A stretch of 64,000 nucleotides of DNA. Source: an uncultured Allomuricauda sp. GTDB taxonomy: Bacteria; Bacteroidota; Bacteroidia; Flavobacteriales; Flavobacteriaceae. The translations under genes and the position numbers were made by a program. The notes under the pieces are model-generated. The model worked only from the letters and a program-made list of their open reading frames with translations. It was not told the DNA's origin and did not search any database. Location: positions 930,001 through 994,000 of the forward strand of contig NZ_CANMPQ010000001.1 of the NCBI RefSeq assembly GCF_947499695.1, read 5' to 3'. Within the stretch, counting starts at the first letter, position 1. Every line of letters starts with the position of its first letter. Positions 1 through 9,811 of this stretch are shown here, one piece after another.

Positions 1-2827
1 TGGCATCTGGATTTGCAGGAGTCCAATAATCCAGAACTGAATCCAATTGATTACGGAAAGTTAGATTGGTTCCAGTAAGTGATCTATTGACCGCATTAAA
101 AATATCGTTTCCATATGACCCTTGAAGAAATACCCCAAGACTAAAACCTTTGTATCTGAAATTGTTCTGCAAACTGAAGGTGAAGTCAGGATGAGGATTC
201 CCTATCTGGGTTCTGTCGTTACCATCCACTACTCCATCTCCATTTACATCTTCGAATTTTATATCCCCTAACCAGGTTCTTCCTGCTACAGAGGCATCAC
301 CAACGGGCTGACCAAATTGTTGTGGTGCGTTGTTCAGGTCATTCAATGATCTAAAAAGTCCATCAACTTTATACCCATAAAATACACCGATAGGTTCACC
401 GACAATAGTTCTAGTAACCGTTTCGAGGGTATCATCTAAATTGGTGTTTCCGAAGGTGGTTACTCCATTTAAGTCCAAAACTTCATTGCGATAATGTGAA
501 AATGTAATCGCAGAGTTCCATCCAAAATCCTCATTGTTGAAGGCGTCTATATTTAAGGTAACATCGATTCCTTTATTCTCCATTTCTCCCAAATTGACAA
601 AAGGAGGTAATACTGAACCAGCATTTAAAGAGGAGTTTCCGCCCAGAACGAAATCAGTAAGGGCCAATCTGAATAAGAAATCACTGCTCAACTTACGATA
701 CACTTCAACAGTCGTATTTATTTTTCCATCCCAAACGGAGAAATCAGCTCCCAGATTAATCTGTTTCGAGGTCTCCCACCGTACATTTGGATTTCCAAAA
801 CTTGTCACCCTAAAACCAGTTCCTAAATCGGTGATTGTTGGTCCTAATAGGGACAAATCTGGGTTGTTGGGCAAATCTTGGTTTCCAACTTCTCCATAAC
901 CTCCGTATAGTTTAATATTCTGTATGATATCAAAACCTTCCATGAAAGATTCATTGGATAATCTCCATGCTGCAGAAACGGAAGGGAAATAGCCCCACTT
1001 GTTACCTTCAGCAAATTTTGATGAACCATCAGCCCTAAATGAAGCTGTTACACTGTACCTATCATCAAATGAATATATAGCCCTTGTGAAATAAGACTCT
1101 AAGGCACTACTTCCTTTGAATTGAGTCGAATTGAATGTTTGGGCATTGTTAAGAGTGCTAAATCTTTCATCAACAAAACCGATTCCTAATGCTCTAATAC
1201 CATCATAGGAACTTCGCTGTGTCTCGTGCCCCCCTAATAAGGTAAGGTTATGCTTGTCGCCAAAAGTCTTATTCAGTGTTAACGTGTTGGTCACAACCGA
1301 ATATGTATTGTCTACTGTCTGTTCCGTTAATTGTGGATTATTCAAACTTATTGCTCCATAAGAAAAAGAGCTTTGAAATTGTCTGTTTCTTTCTCGATTG
1401 AAATTCCCACCAACCTGGATTTTATATGTAAGTCCTTTAATAAACTCCCATTGGGCGTAAGCACTGCCCAATACCACATCTCTCCTTAAATCATTGGCCA
1501 AACTACGCTGTTGAGCAATTGGATTTGGCACCGCCAATGAGATTTGTTCTGCAGTCACCGGACCGGCAAAAGAACCATCTGGGTTAAAGACTGCCGTTTC
1601 AGGGTTGTTTCGTAAGGCCAAAGCTACAATCCCACGTGAATTTCCATTAGCCACTATATCCTCGTCGGTTCTAGAGGCGGTGATATTCACACCTACTTTT
1701 AGATTATCCCGAATCTGTGTATCTAAATTAATCCGCGCGCTTCCTCTTTGAAATCCACTTCCCTGAACAATACCTTCTTGATCAGTCAAGGCTGCAGATA
1801 GATAATATTGCGTTTTTTCTGACCCCCCTGAAAAAGAGAGTTGATGATTCTGTAGCACCGCATCAGTAAAGATTTCTTTTTGCCAATTTGTGCCGGGACC
1901 CAAAATACTAGGGTCCGCAAACTCCAGTCTTGGTGACTGTTGAAAAACTCTTCGCATTTCATTTTGCAAGGTGGCATATCCTGGCAAATCCAATACGGGT
2001 AATATATTAGTTGGTTGTTGAAAAGCAGTATAACCATTATAAGTCAATTTTCCTGTTTCCTTTCTACCAGTTTTTGTAGTGATGATAACAACTCCATTAG
2101 AAGCTCTTGAACCATAAATTGCTGTGGCAGATGCATCTTTTAGGATGTCAATGGATTGAATATCATTAGGATTTAAGGAAGATAATGGACCTGAGCTGTT
2201 GGCAACACTCCTACCGCTCCCTGAAATATTATTGGCATCGCCTGAAACAGGTACTCCATCAATTATATAAAGTGGTTCTGAAGAAGCATTAACAGAACCC
2301 ACACCTCTAATACGTACAGATACTGCTCCACCAGGTCTACCACTGTTTTGGGTAATAGCAACACCCGCTGCCCTACCTTGTATTAGCTGATCAATACTTA
2401 CTTGCGGTATTTTTGTGATTTCGTCAACATCTATCGAAGCCACAGAACCGGAAATCTGTTCCTTACGTTGTGTTCCATAACCTATGACCACAACTTCATC
2501 CAATTGAGCTAGGTCCTCTCCCAGCACAATGTTAATAGTGGACTGACCGTCGACTCTTATCTCCCGAGTAACAAAGCCAATATAACTTACAACTAGAATG
2601 CCGCCATCGGCCACCTCGATAACAAAATTACCGTCAAAATCTGATACCACCCCGTTAGCGGTGCCCTTTTCAACAATGTTTGCCCCCGGAATAGCCTGGT
2701 TGTTCGAGTCAACAACAACTCCACTCACCCTGTTTTGGGCCAGAGTAATCTGGAACAGGAATACAAAAATCATAGGAACACCATACAATCTAATGACCCC
2801 CTTCTTCATAAATTTAAAATTTCGCAT
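1..2827 (-). CDS. SusC/RagA-family TonB-linked outer membrane transporter (C-terminus beyond left edge)
   Basis: Imports oligosaccharides through the outer membrane in partnership with a SusD-like surface lipoprotein, which would lie off the left edge. 942 codons are visible. The order is a signal peptide ending ITLAQ (cut near residue 31), a carboxypeptidase-regulatory-like domain from about 33 to 105 beginning NRVSGVVVDSNNQAIPGAN, the family hallmark DEVVVIGYGTQRKEQISGSV, a TonB plug domain (VRIRGVGSVN, PLYIIDGVPV, DILKDASATAIYGSRASNGV), then a long beta-barrel. The start ATG is taken at 2825-2827; the in-frame ATG at 2807-2809 (MKKGV) is a good alternative. It diverges from a beta-mannanase operon, so mannan oligosaccharides are the inferred ligand. 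Family assignment is very secure; the substrate rests on context only. Confidence 0.95.
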   Translation of the reverse strand, partial: MRNFKFMKKGVIRLYGVPMIFVFLFQITLAQNRVSGVVVDSNNQAIPGANIVEKGTANGVVSDFDGNFVIEVADGGILVVSYIGFVTREIRVDGQSTINIVLGEDLAQLDEVVVIGYGTQRKEQISGSVASIDVDEITKIPQVSIDQLIQGRAAGVAITQNSGRPGGAVSVRIRGVGSVNASSEPLYIIDGVPVSGDANNISGSGRSVANSSGPLSSLNPNDIQSIDILKDASATAIYGSRASNGVVIITTKTGRKETGKLTYNGYTAFQQPTNILPVLDLPGYATLQNEMRRVFQQSPRLEFADPSILGPGTNWQKEIFTDAVLQNHQLSFSGGSEKTQYYLSAALTDQEGIVQGSGFQRGSARINLDTQIRDNLKVGVNITASRTDEDIVANGNSRGIVALALRNNPETAVFNPDGSFAGPVTAEQISLAVPNPIAQQRSLANDLRRDVVLGSAYAQWEFIKGLTYKIQVGGNFNRERNRQFQSSFSYGAISLNNPQLTEQTVDNTYSVVTNTLTLNKTFGDKHNLTLLGGHETQRSSYDGIRALGIGFVDERFSTLNNAQTFNSTQFKGSSALESYFTRAIYSFDDRYSVTASFRADGSSKFAEGNKWGYFPSVSAAWRLSNESFMEGFDIIQNIKLYGGYGEVGNQDLPNNPDLSLLGPTITDLGTGFRVTSFGNPNVRWETSKQINLGADFSVWDGKINTTVEVYRKLSSDFLFRLALTDFVLGGNSSLNAGSVLPPFVNLGEMENKGIDVTLNIDAFNNEDFGWNSAITFSHYRNEVLDLNGVTTFGNTNLDDTLETVTRTIVGEPIGVFYGYKVDGLFRSLNDLNNAPQQFGQPVGDASVAGRTWLGDIKFEDVNGDGVVDGNDRTQIGNPHPDFTFSLQNNFRYKGFSLGVFLQGSYGNDIFNAVNRSLTGTNLTFRNQLDSVLDYWTPANPDA

Positions 2828-2911
2828 AATCCTCAAATCAAAAATGTTTTATTTCTAATGGCTGGTGTTGGTAATTATGATATCCATAATTTGACCAACG
2901 TTTCAATGAAA

Positions 2912-2919
2912 CAAATTTA
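2912..2919 (-). promoter_or_regulatory. Candidate -7 element for susC
   Basis: The plus strand reads CAAATTTA, which is TAAATTTG on the minus strand and fits the Bacteroidota -7 consensus TAnnTTTG. It lies about 85 bases upstream of the susC start. No good -33 TTTG partner is seen, so the call is tentative. Confidence 0.35.
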
Positions 2920-3366
2920 TCTGAACACTTTGACCTTAAATAATACTATTTGATCATTTTGTAGTATGATTTTTTGTCAGTGAATTACTATGCTAATGCT
3001 GGTAGGCTTTAAGCTTGTACTAATTAAATATCTAATTATCAGTATTTTAATAAAATTTCAAAAAGCTATTTCCAATACTTGCATAATGATTTTGGGATAA
3101 TAAACATGGTCTAGAGCCGCTTATTAGGTCATTAAAACCAATGATTTTTAAGAAATAATAATATCATAGAAATCTGATTGGAGGTTTGTCCCAATTCCAT
3201 ATTAGATAATTATACATTAAACCTTTGATTATCATTGTTTTATATTATAACATTTCTTTTAAAAACGATACTGAGCATATTGTTGCGAAGAATTATCACA
3301 TCTCAATCTGAAAATATTTTTTCCATTTATGATTAAATAATATTACTATCGATAACCTCTCCTGAT

Positions 3367-3374
3367 TAAATTTG
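3367..3374 (+). promoter_or_regulatory. Candidate -7 element for the mannan operon
   Basis: TAAATTTG matches TAnnTTTG and sits 48 bases before the mannanase ATG, implying a leader of roughly 40 nt. The -33 region is poor, which would fit a promoter that needs an activator, such as the AraC-type protein encoded at 8777-9652. Confidence 0.45.
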
Positions 3375-3422
3375 CGCCTTACTAATGCACTTCAAGGCTT
3401 AGTTGTAAAACACTTTTAAACT

Positions 3423-4559
3423 ATGTTATCCAACCTAACAATACCCAAAAGACTTTTGCTGCCAATCCTATTGATTGGCTTGGCATCATGCAAGTCTTTA
3501 TATGACGATAACTATACCAAGCCCGTACTAGTAGATAAAAAACCTACACGTACCCTCAGCGAACTGCATAAAAAACTTTTTATCTCCTCTAAGACGGGGA
3601 TTCTTTTAGGGCATCAGGACTCTCCTGGATATGGTATTGGATGGAAATACGATAACATGTCTAAAAAATTTGAAAGTGATGTCCAGAAAACAACAGGGGA
3701 TTTTCCGGGAGTTTATGGTTTTGACCTTGGGCATATTGAACTTGGAAAAGGTCACAATTTAGATACTCTTTCTTTCGCCGTAATTCGCGATATCATAATA
3801 GATGTCCACTCAAAGGGTGGTGTTATTACAATGAGCTGGCATTTGGACAATCCGGTATCCAATGGCGATTCTTGGGACACATCCCCTTCGGTTAATTCAC
3901 TTTTGTACAAAAAAGAATACGTTGAAAAGTATGAGCGCTGGATAGCATTGGTGGCAGACTTTATCACTTCACTAAAATCCAAAAACAAAAAAATTCCAGT
4001 AATCCTAAGACCCTTTCATGAAATGAATGGAGATTGGTTTTGGTGGGGGGACGCCAGCTGCTCAACTACTGATTACGTTGCCCTCTGGAAAAAAACCGTG
4101 CACTTGTTGAGAGACAAACATAACCTGCGCCAAATCCTCTACGCGTATTCGCCTAATATCGTAGATAGTGAGGAGGAGTATTTAAAGTATTATCCAGGTG
4201 ACGAATATGTAGACATATTGGGAGTAGATATTTATGACCACAATAATTCAGAAGCCTACGTTGAGAACGTACAAACAAACCTTCATATATTGAAAAAAGT
4301 TGCAGTTGAAAAGAACAAACTGTATGCTTTTACAGAAACCGGGTTCGAGAAAATTCCCAATGACATATGGTTTACTGAGCTGCTGTATCCTCAAATCCAA
4401 TCTTCGGGTATTGCCTGGATATTATTTTGGAGAAACGCCAATAAAACACATCATTATGTGCCCTACCCAGGACATGAGAGTGAGCAAGATTTTGCCCGAT
4501 TCAGTAATTTCCCAGATATTCTGCTCTTAGAAAACTTACAAGCCATAAATCCCTACTAG
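3423..4559 (+). CDS. GH26 beta-mannanase lipoprotein
   Basis: Endo-1,4-beta-mannanase of glycoside hydrolase family 26, expected to release mannobiose from mannan. 378 residues. The N-terminus is a lipoprotein signal (LIGLASC, lipidated Cys23), so the enzyme is membrane-anchored. Two family motifs are visible: RPFHEMNG with the acid/base Glu200, and YAFTETG with the nucleophile Glu305; the aromatic run WFWWG follows the first. It opens a tight operon: the symporter begins 3 bases after this stop, followed by GH130 and epimerase genes. That neighbourhood supports mannan over other GH26 substrates such as mixed-linkage glucan or xylan. Exo- or endo-action and periplasmic versus surface location cannot be told from sequence. 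Confidence 0.93.
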   Translation: MLSNLTIPKRLLLPILLIGLASCKSLYDDNYTKPVLVDKKPTRTLSELHKKLFISSKTGILLGHQDSPGYGIGWKYDNMSKKFESDVQKTTGDFPGVYGFDLGHIELGKGHNLDTLSFAVIRDIIIDVHSKGGVITMSWHLDNPVSNGDSWDTSPSVNSLLYKKEYVEKYERWIALVADFITSLKSKNKKIPVILRPFHEMNGDWFWWGDASCSTTDYVALWKKTVHLLRDKHNLRQILYAYSPNIVDSEEEYLKYYPGDEYVDILGVDIYDHNNSEAYVENVQTNLHILKKVAVEKNKLYAFTETGFEKIPNDIWFTELLYPQIQSSGIAWILFWRNANKTHHYVPYPGHESEQDFARFSNFPDILLLENLQAINPY

Positions 4560-4562
4560 CAT

Positions 4563-6395
4563 ATGCTTTCAACAAGTGACACCATCATCATAATTGTTTA
4601 TTTGCTATCTACCATTGTCATCGGATTGGTGGTTAGAAAAAATGCGCAGAAAAGTAAGGAAGCATACCTTTTAGGAGGAAAAAAAATCCCATGGTACATG
4701 TTGGGTTTGTCCAATGCTTCCGGAATGTTCGATATCTCTGGAACCATATGGATGGTAACTTTAATGTTTGTTTACGGTGTTAAAAGCGCATGGATTCCAT
4801 GGCTATGGCCTGTATTCAATCAGATTTTCTTGATGGTATATCTATCCAAATGGCTTCGAAGGTCGAATGTTACTACTGGAGCAGAATGGATAGGAACCCG
4901 TTTTGGTTTTGGTAAAGCAGCTCAACGTTCTCACATCATCGTAGTAATCTTTGCGTTGATCATGTGTTTAGGTTTTCTTGCTTATGGTTTTATAGGCCTG
5001 GGCAAATTTGTGGAGATTTTTATTCCTTGGGAAACTATTAGCACGTATGTTCCCTTTGATATTCCACCAGCCTTTGTACCTCATTTTTATGGCACCATCT
5101 TCACTTTTTTTGCAGTTTTCTATTCACTAATGGGTGGAATGTCTGGTATTGTGGCAGCTGATGTTATTCAATTTGGTATTATGACCATCTCCGGATTAGT
5201 TATCGCTTACATTGGTTTTCAAGCGGTAGGAAATCATGAATTAATCGTGCCTGATGGATGGATGAGTCCCTTTTTTGACTGGGAACTCAACTTGGATTGG
5301 GCACATATTATTCCCAATGTCAACGAAAAAATAAAATCTGACGGTTTTGGACTCTTTACCATTTTCTTTATGATGATGGTTTTCAAAGGTGTATTGGTCA
5401 GTATTGCTGGTCCTGTACCTAACTATGACATGCAAAAAATACTTTCGACAAAGTCACCCGCTGAAGCATCCAAAATGAGTGGTTTCGTATCCGTTATTCT
5501 ACTTCCTATCCGATACCTCATGATCGCCGGTTTTGCTGCACTGGCATTGATTTACTATGAAAAGTTGGATTTAATGAATGCCGCCGGCAAGATCGACTTC
5601 GAACTTATTTTACCCACAGCAATGATTGAGTTTGTGCCTATTGGTCTGTTGGGCCTATTGTTAGCAGGTCTAATTGCGGCCTTTATGTCAACATTTGCTG
5701 GTACTTTAAACGCGGCCCAGGCTTATCTTGTCAATGATATCTATTTAAAATATAAGAACCCCAACGCCACTCCAAAGCAGTTACGAAACATGAATTATTT
5801 TTCAGGAATCGTTGTGGTATTGGTGAGCATTGTTCTAGGTTTTTTTGCAAAAGATGTCAACTCTGTATTGCAATGGATTGTTTCCGTGCTATATGGTAGT
5901 TATGTTGGCTCCAATATTCTAAAGTGGCATTGGTGGCGTTTTAATGGTGAAGGTTTTTTCTGGGGAATGGTTGCAGGCCTTGTGTCAGCAGCTATTATTC
6001 CAGAACTGTTTCCCAATGTGCTTGAGCTTTATTTGTTTCCCATATTGTTATTGATTTCTTTATTAGGAAGTATTTTGGGCACATATTCAGCACCTCCTAC
6101 GGATGATAAAACACTTATCTCCTTTTATAAAAACGTAAGACCATGGGGATTTTGGAAACCCATTCATAAAATGGCATCTGTCCAGTCGCCGGGCATTTCC
6201 AAAAACACCGATTTTGGGAGGGATATGTTTAATGTCGTAGTTGGAACAATTGCCCAAATAACATTGGTAATCATCCCCATGTATCTCATTTTCCGAAAAA
6301 ACATAGAAATGTATATTGCTCTTGGTATTTTCATTGTATGCGCTTTGCTGCTCAAAAAATACTGGTGGAATACACTTAACGAACAACTAGACTAA
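4563..6395 (+). CDS. Sodium:solute symporter (SSS/SLC5 family), probable mannobiose importer
   Basis: Inner-membrane cation-coupled symporter of 610 residues with about 14 hydrophobic segments. The N-terminal region has the SSS pattern (helix 1, then KSKEAYLLGGKKIPWYMLGLS, then a helix starting NASGMFDISGT), and a central GLLGLLLAGLIAAFMSTFAG segment is typical of the family. The C-terminal helices extend past the minimal 13-helix core. It lies between mannanase (3-base gap) and GH130 phosphorylase (9-base gap), so it most likely brings mannobiose or short mannooligosaccharides to the cytoplasm for epimerisation and phosphorolysis. An SSS transporter occupies the same position in the Bacteroides mannan cluster. 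Monosaccharide transport cannot be excluded. Confidence 0.9.
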   Translation: MLSTSDTIIIIVYLLSTIVIGLVVRKNAQKSKEAYLLGGKKIPWYMLGLSNASGMFDISGTIWMVTLMFVYGVKSAWIPWLWPVFNQIFLMVYLSKWLRRSNVTTGAEWIGTRFGFGKAAQRSHIIVVIFALIMCLGFLAYGFIGLGKFVEIFIPWETISTYVPFDIPPAFVPHFYGTIFTFFAVFYSLMGGMSGIVAADVIQFGIMTISGLVIAYIGFQAVGNHELIVPDGWMSPFFDWELNLDWAHIIPNVNEKIKSDGFGLFTIFFMMMVFKGVLVSIAGPVPNYDMQKILSTKSPAEASKMSGFVSVILLPIRYLMIAGFAALALIYYEKLDLMNAAGKIDFELILPTAMIEFVPIGLLGLLLAGLIAAFMSTFAGTLNAAQAYLVNDIYLKYKNPNATPKQLRNMNYFSGIVVVLVSIVLGFFAKDVNSVLQWIVSVLYGSYVGSNILKWHWWRFNGEGFFWGMVAGLVSAAIIPELFPNVLELYLFPILLLISLLGSILGTYSAPPTDDKTLISFYKNVRPWGFWKPIHKMASVQSPGISKNTDFGRDMFNVVVGTIAQITLVIIPMYLIFRKNIEMYIALGIFIVCALLLKKYWWNTLNEQLD

Positions 6396-6404
6396 AAGCT
6401 TTTT

Positions 6405-7589
6405 ATGATTGATAATAAGGGCCATTTTAAAAAAATAAAAGAAGAACATTTAAAACTTCTAAGCAGAAAAAACGAACCTGTTCAGAAGTCAAATGGAATC
6501 TATCGCAGATATCAATTCCCCATTGTTACTCCAGAACACATCCCCTTACATTGGCGATACGACCTCGATGAAAGGTCCAATCCTTTTATGATGGAACGCA
6601 TTGGGTTCAACAGTACATTTAATGCTGGAGCAATAAAACGGGAGGGAGTGTATCTTTTGTGTCTAAGAGTTGAGGGAAATGACCGAAAGTCATTCTTTGC
6701 CATGGCTGAAAGTCCAAACGGTATTGATAATTTTAAATTTTGGGATAAACCGTTCCTCATACCAGAGATTCCAGGAAATCCGGACACCAATGTCTACGAT
6801 ATGCGCTTAACAGAGCATGAAGACGGGTGGATATACGGTATTTTTTGCACAGAAAGAAAAGACCCCACCGTCTCACCCGAAGATACCAGCTCCGCAATAG
6901 CAAATGCTGGAATAGCTCGGACCAAAGACCTAAAAAATTGGGAAAGATTGCCAGATTTAGTATCCAATTCTGGGCAACAACGTAATGTGGTGCTTCACCC
7001 CGAATTTGTCAATGGAAAATACGCGTTATATACCCGACCTCAAGATGGTTTTATTAGTGTAGGAAGCGGCGGGGGAATTGGTCTAGGTTATGTAAAGGAT
7101 ATGATAAATCCAGTAGTTGAGGATGAGAAAATCATCAACAATAAGAAGTACCATACGGTTTATGAGCTTAAAAATGGACAAGGACCGGCTCCCATTAAAA
7201 CATCAAAAGGATGGTTGCACTTGGCCCATGGAGTTAGAAATACGGCAGCAGGATTGCGCTATACTTTGTATATGTTCATGACCGATTTAAACGATATCTC
7301 CAAAGTAATTCATCAGCCAGCGGGCCATTTTATGGCGCCTGTGAATGGGGAGCGGACAGGGGATGTGTCCAATGTACTATTTACAAATGGTTGGATAGCC
7401 GATGAAGATGGAACAGTATATGTTTATTATGCCTCTTCAGATACTAGAATGCACGTTGCTCTATCCAGCGTGGACAAACTAGTTGATTATGTGCTAAATT
7501 CTCCTGAGGATAAGTTTTCCTCTGCGCATTCTGTGAAAAATATCCTTGAGTTGATTGATAAAAACAAAAGCTTTTGCTTAGATGACTGA
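6405..7589 (+). CDS. GH130 beta-1,4-mannosylglucose phosphorylase
   Basis: Cytosolic phosphorylase expected to convert 4-O-beta-mannosyl-glucose plus phosphate to alpha-mannose 1-phosphate and glucose. 394 residues with no signal peptide. GH130 hallmarks are the FNAGAIKREG turn, the arginine-rich LRVEGNDRKSFFAMAES stretch and NVYDMRLTEHEDG, in which Asp132 aligns with the proton-donor Asp of characterised mannosylglucose phosphorylases. The length fits GH130 subfamily 1. The next gene, the epimerase, starts 8 bases before this stop, suggesting translational coupling, and supplies the proposed substrate. Activity on mannooligosaccharides (as in other GH130 subfamilies) is less likely given the epimerase partner. 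Confidence 0.92.
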   Translation: MIDNKGHFKKIKEEHLKLLSRKNEPVQKSNGIYRRYQFPIVTPEHIPLHWRYDLDERSNPFMMERIGFNSTFNAGAIKREGVYLLCLRVEGNDRKSFFAMAESPNGIDNFKFWDKPFLIPEIPGNPDTNVYDMRLTEHEDGWIYGIFCTERKDPTVSPEDTSSAIANAGIARTKDLKNWERLPDLVSNSGQQRNVVLHPEFVNGKYALYTRPQDGFISVGSGGGIGLGYVKDMINPVVEDEKIINNKKYHTVYELKNGQGPAPIKTSKGWLHLAHGVRNTAAGLRYTLYMFMTDLNDISKVIHQPAGHFMAPVNGERTGDVSNVLFTNGWIADEDGTVYVYYASSDTRMHVALSSVDKLVDYVLNSPEDKFSSAHSVKNILELIDKNKSFCLDD

Positions 7590-8775
7590 AGCTTACAAAA
7601 AGCTCCAAACCGAAATGGGAAATGAGCTCGAACGTATTCTACAGTATTGGGAAACCAACACCGTTGACCTCAAGTATGGAGGTTTTTTAGGCGGTATTGA
7701 TCATACAGGAAAGGTACTACCAGATGCACCTAAAGGTATTATCCTTAACACCCGGATTTTATGGTCTTTTAGTGCAGCCTCAAATCATTTGAAAACAGAC
7801 CGTTACAGGCAGCTTTGTGATAGGGCATACGACTATTTATGCACCTATTTTAAAGACTCTATAAACCAAGGTGTTTTTTGGGAATTGGACCATGCCGGGA
7901 ACTCCATTAATTCAAGAAAGCAAATCTATGCGCAAGCGTTTGCCATCTATGCGCTTTCAGAGTACTATGTTTACTCAAAAAAGAATGAGGCAAGATTGTG
8001 GGCAATCTCCCTTTTCGAAACTATTGAAACAACCGCAAAAGATAGGCTAAAAGGAGGGTATTTTGAGGCATATAACAGAGATTGGTCTCCTATTGAGGAC
8101 ATGCGGTTAAGCGAAAAAGACATGAATGCCTCAAAGACCATGAATACCCACCTTCATATTCTAGAGGCCTATACACGTCTTGCGGATATTTATGAAAACA
8201 ACGACCTCACCACGTCACTTCATGAACTCGTTCAATTGTTTCAAACTAAGTTTTTGAATAAGGAAAACCATTATGACCTTTTTTTCGATACGGATTGGAA
8301 TCTACTGAGCAGTGCCATTTCGTACGGTCATGATATAGAAACCTCATGGTTGGTTATCGAAGCTGCAAAACGTTTGGAAAATAAAACAATTCTCAAGAAA
8401 GTGGAGCAAACAGCAATCAAGGTAGCAGACACGTTCATTGAGGAAGCAATAGCACTAGATGGTGGTGTTATAAATGAAAAGGATTCCGAATCAGGTCATT
8501 TGGACACCGACAGACATTGGTGGCCTCAGGTTGAAGCACTCATTGGTCTAAACTATGCTTACAGACTCACCGAAAACCGAAAACACACAAAATGTTCCTT
8601 GTCAATTTGGGAATTTATTAAAACGAATATCCTGGATTATCAAAATGGGGAATGGTATTTTAGAGTGGATGAAAATGGCAAACCCTATGAACAAGAAGAT
8701 AAAGTAAGTATGTGGAAGGCACCATACCACACAACACGTGCTTGCATTTTATTAAATTCCTCCGCCGTAAAATAG
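7582..8775 (+). CDS. Mannobiose 2-epimerase (AGE/cellobiose 2-epimerase family)
   Basis: Epimerises the reducing-end sugar of beta-1,4-mannobiose to give mannosyl-glucose, the substrate of the preceding GH130 enzyme. 397 residues, an (alpha/alpha)6-barrel of the N-acylglucosamine 2-epimerase superfamily, cytosolic. Visible motifs: ILNTRILWSFSAA, NTHLHILEAYTRL, SYGHDIETSWL with His250, RHWWPQVEA with His312 and APYHTTRAC with His383; His250 and His383 correspond to the catalytic pair of cellobiose 2-epimerases. Last gene of the mannan operon, overlapping GH130 by 8 bases and converging on the AraC-type gene with only one base between them. Substrate preference (mannobiose over cellobiose) is inferred from context. 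Confidence 0.92.
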   Translation: MTEAYKKLQTEMGNELERILQYWETNTVDLKYGGFLGGIDHTGKVLPDAPKGIILNTRILWSFSAASNHLKTDRYRQLCDRAYDYLCTYFKDSINQGVFWELDHAGNSINSRKQIYAQAFAIYALSEYYVYSKKNEARLWAISLFETIETTAKDRLKGGYFEAYNRDWSPIEDMRLSEKDMNASKTMNTHLHILEAYTRLADIYENNDLTTSLHELVQLFQTKFLNKENHYDLFFDTDWNLLSSAISYGHDIETSWLVIEAAKRLENKTILKKVEQTAIKVADTFIEEAIALDGGVINEKDSESGHLDTDRHWWPQVEALIGLNYAYRLTENRKHTKCSLSIWEFIKTNILDYQNGEWYFRVDENGKPYEQEDKVSMWKAPYHTTRACILLNSSAVK

Positions 8776-8776
8776 A

Positions 8777-9652
8777 TTAAAGCACCTTTTTTATACCTTC
8801 AAATTCCTCCTTGAATTCGCTTGGGGTGCACTTTTTGATCTTTTTGAAAATTCTATTGAAGTTCGCAATATTATTGAATCCGCATTTATAACTTATTTCA
8901 GCAATGTTCATGTTGGATTCAATTAACCATCTGGAAGCATAGCTGATTCGGGTTTCATTGGTATACTCAATAAAAGTGCGTCCAGTTCGCTTTTTAATGA
9001 ACCGGTTAAAGGTAACAGGACTCATATTTACCAATTCTGAAATCTCAGCAAGGGTGATTTTTCGACCAAAATTTTGATGTATAAAATCGTAAACCGTTTT
9101 TATTCGATCGCTGTTTTCAAAAACATCATTCATTGAAGAACTATATGTTGACAGCTGCACCTGGTTCCTTGAAGTGGCTAGGTCTTGTAGTAAGGATAGG
9201 AGTTCCATAAAATAGTCCATACTGTCTATTTTGGAAAGTGCCATTATCCTAGTCTTAACTTCTTTTGCCGTTTTGGATGAAAAAAGAACACCTCGGTTGG
9301 AGCGTTGTAAGAGTTCCTTTATCGACTTAAAGATTCTTCTTGAGAGGAGTTTTTCATCAAACAGATCGTTATGAAATTGGATGGTAATCTCGTAAATCTT
9401 TTCATTCTTGCAATTATGAGTTTGCCAACCGTGCTCAAGATTTGGACCAACAAGAACCAACTCAATATTCTCAATCTCCTGCATGCTATCGCCCACAATC
9501 CTTCGTACCCCTTTGCCGTTCCAAATAAAGTTAAGTTCATACTCCGGATGAAAATGAATCGGAAAGTCAAAGTGCTTTTTCACCCGATCAAAGACCAAAA
9601 AACTATCATCCGTGGATAACGGTGTAATTTCTCTATGGAAATTTTTATTCAT
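8777..9652 (-). CDS. AraC-family transcriptional regulator with N-terminal cupin domain
   Basis: Probable regulator of the adjacent mannan genes. From the chosen start (MNKNFHREITPL) it has 291 residues: an N-terminal cupin-like sensing domain (FDFPIHFHPEYELNFIWNGKG), a variable middle, and a C-terminal AraC double helix-turn-helix beginning near FIHQNFGRKITLAEISELV, with second-helix signature ISYKCGFNNIANFNRIFKK and CTPSEFKEE. An upstream ATG at 9718 adds 22 residues (MELPQFIGLVLCKK...) that look unlike the family, so 9652 is preferred. The gene faces the operon tail to tail. A sugar ligand is inferred; none can be read from the sequence. Confidence 0.85.
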   Translation of the reverse strand: MNKNFHREITPLSTDDSFLVFDRVKKHFDFPIHFHPEYELNFIWNGKGVRRIVGDSMQEIENIELVLVGPNLEHGWQTHNCKNEKIYEITIQFHNDLFDEKLLSRRIFKSIKELLQRSNRGVLFSSKTAKEVKTRIMALSKIDSMDYFMELLSLLQDLATSRNQVQLSTYSSSMNDVFENSDRIKTVYDFIHQNFGRKITLAEISELVNMSPVTFNRFIKKRTGRTFIEYTNETRISYASRWLIESNMNIAEISYKCGFNNIANFNRIFKKIKKCTPSEFKEEFEGIKKVL

Positions 9653-9811
9653 AATAGCAATGTAAGGTTTAATGCATTTTTTACAAAGAACTAGTCCTAT
9701 AAACTGAGGCAATTCCATAAGACTATGTATTACTAAGGCCCCAAAATCCCAAAGTTTTCATAAAACCCAATATATCAAGCATCCTTTGATAAAAAACATC
9801 ATCTAACCCAT

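Larger units (their letters stand above)
2828..3422. other. Intergenic control region between the divergent susC and mannanase operon
   Basis: About 600 very AT-rich bases without a convincing gene. It must hold the promoters of both divergent units. I can point to one -7-like element facing each way, but no clear operator palindrome or long repeat. Confidence 0.6.

Noticed and set aside
534-899. Plus-strand open frame of 121 codons inside the susC region
   Set aside because: It lies fully antisense to the SusC barrel, has no family features or signal peptide, and the minus-strand frame codes for a clear SusC protein.
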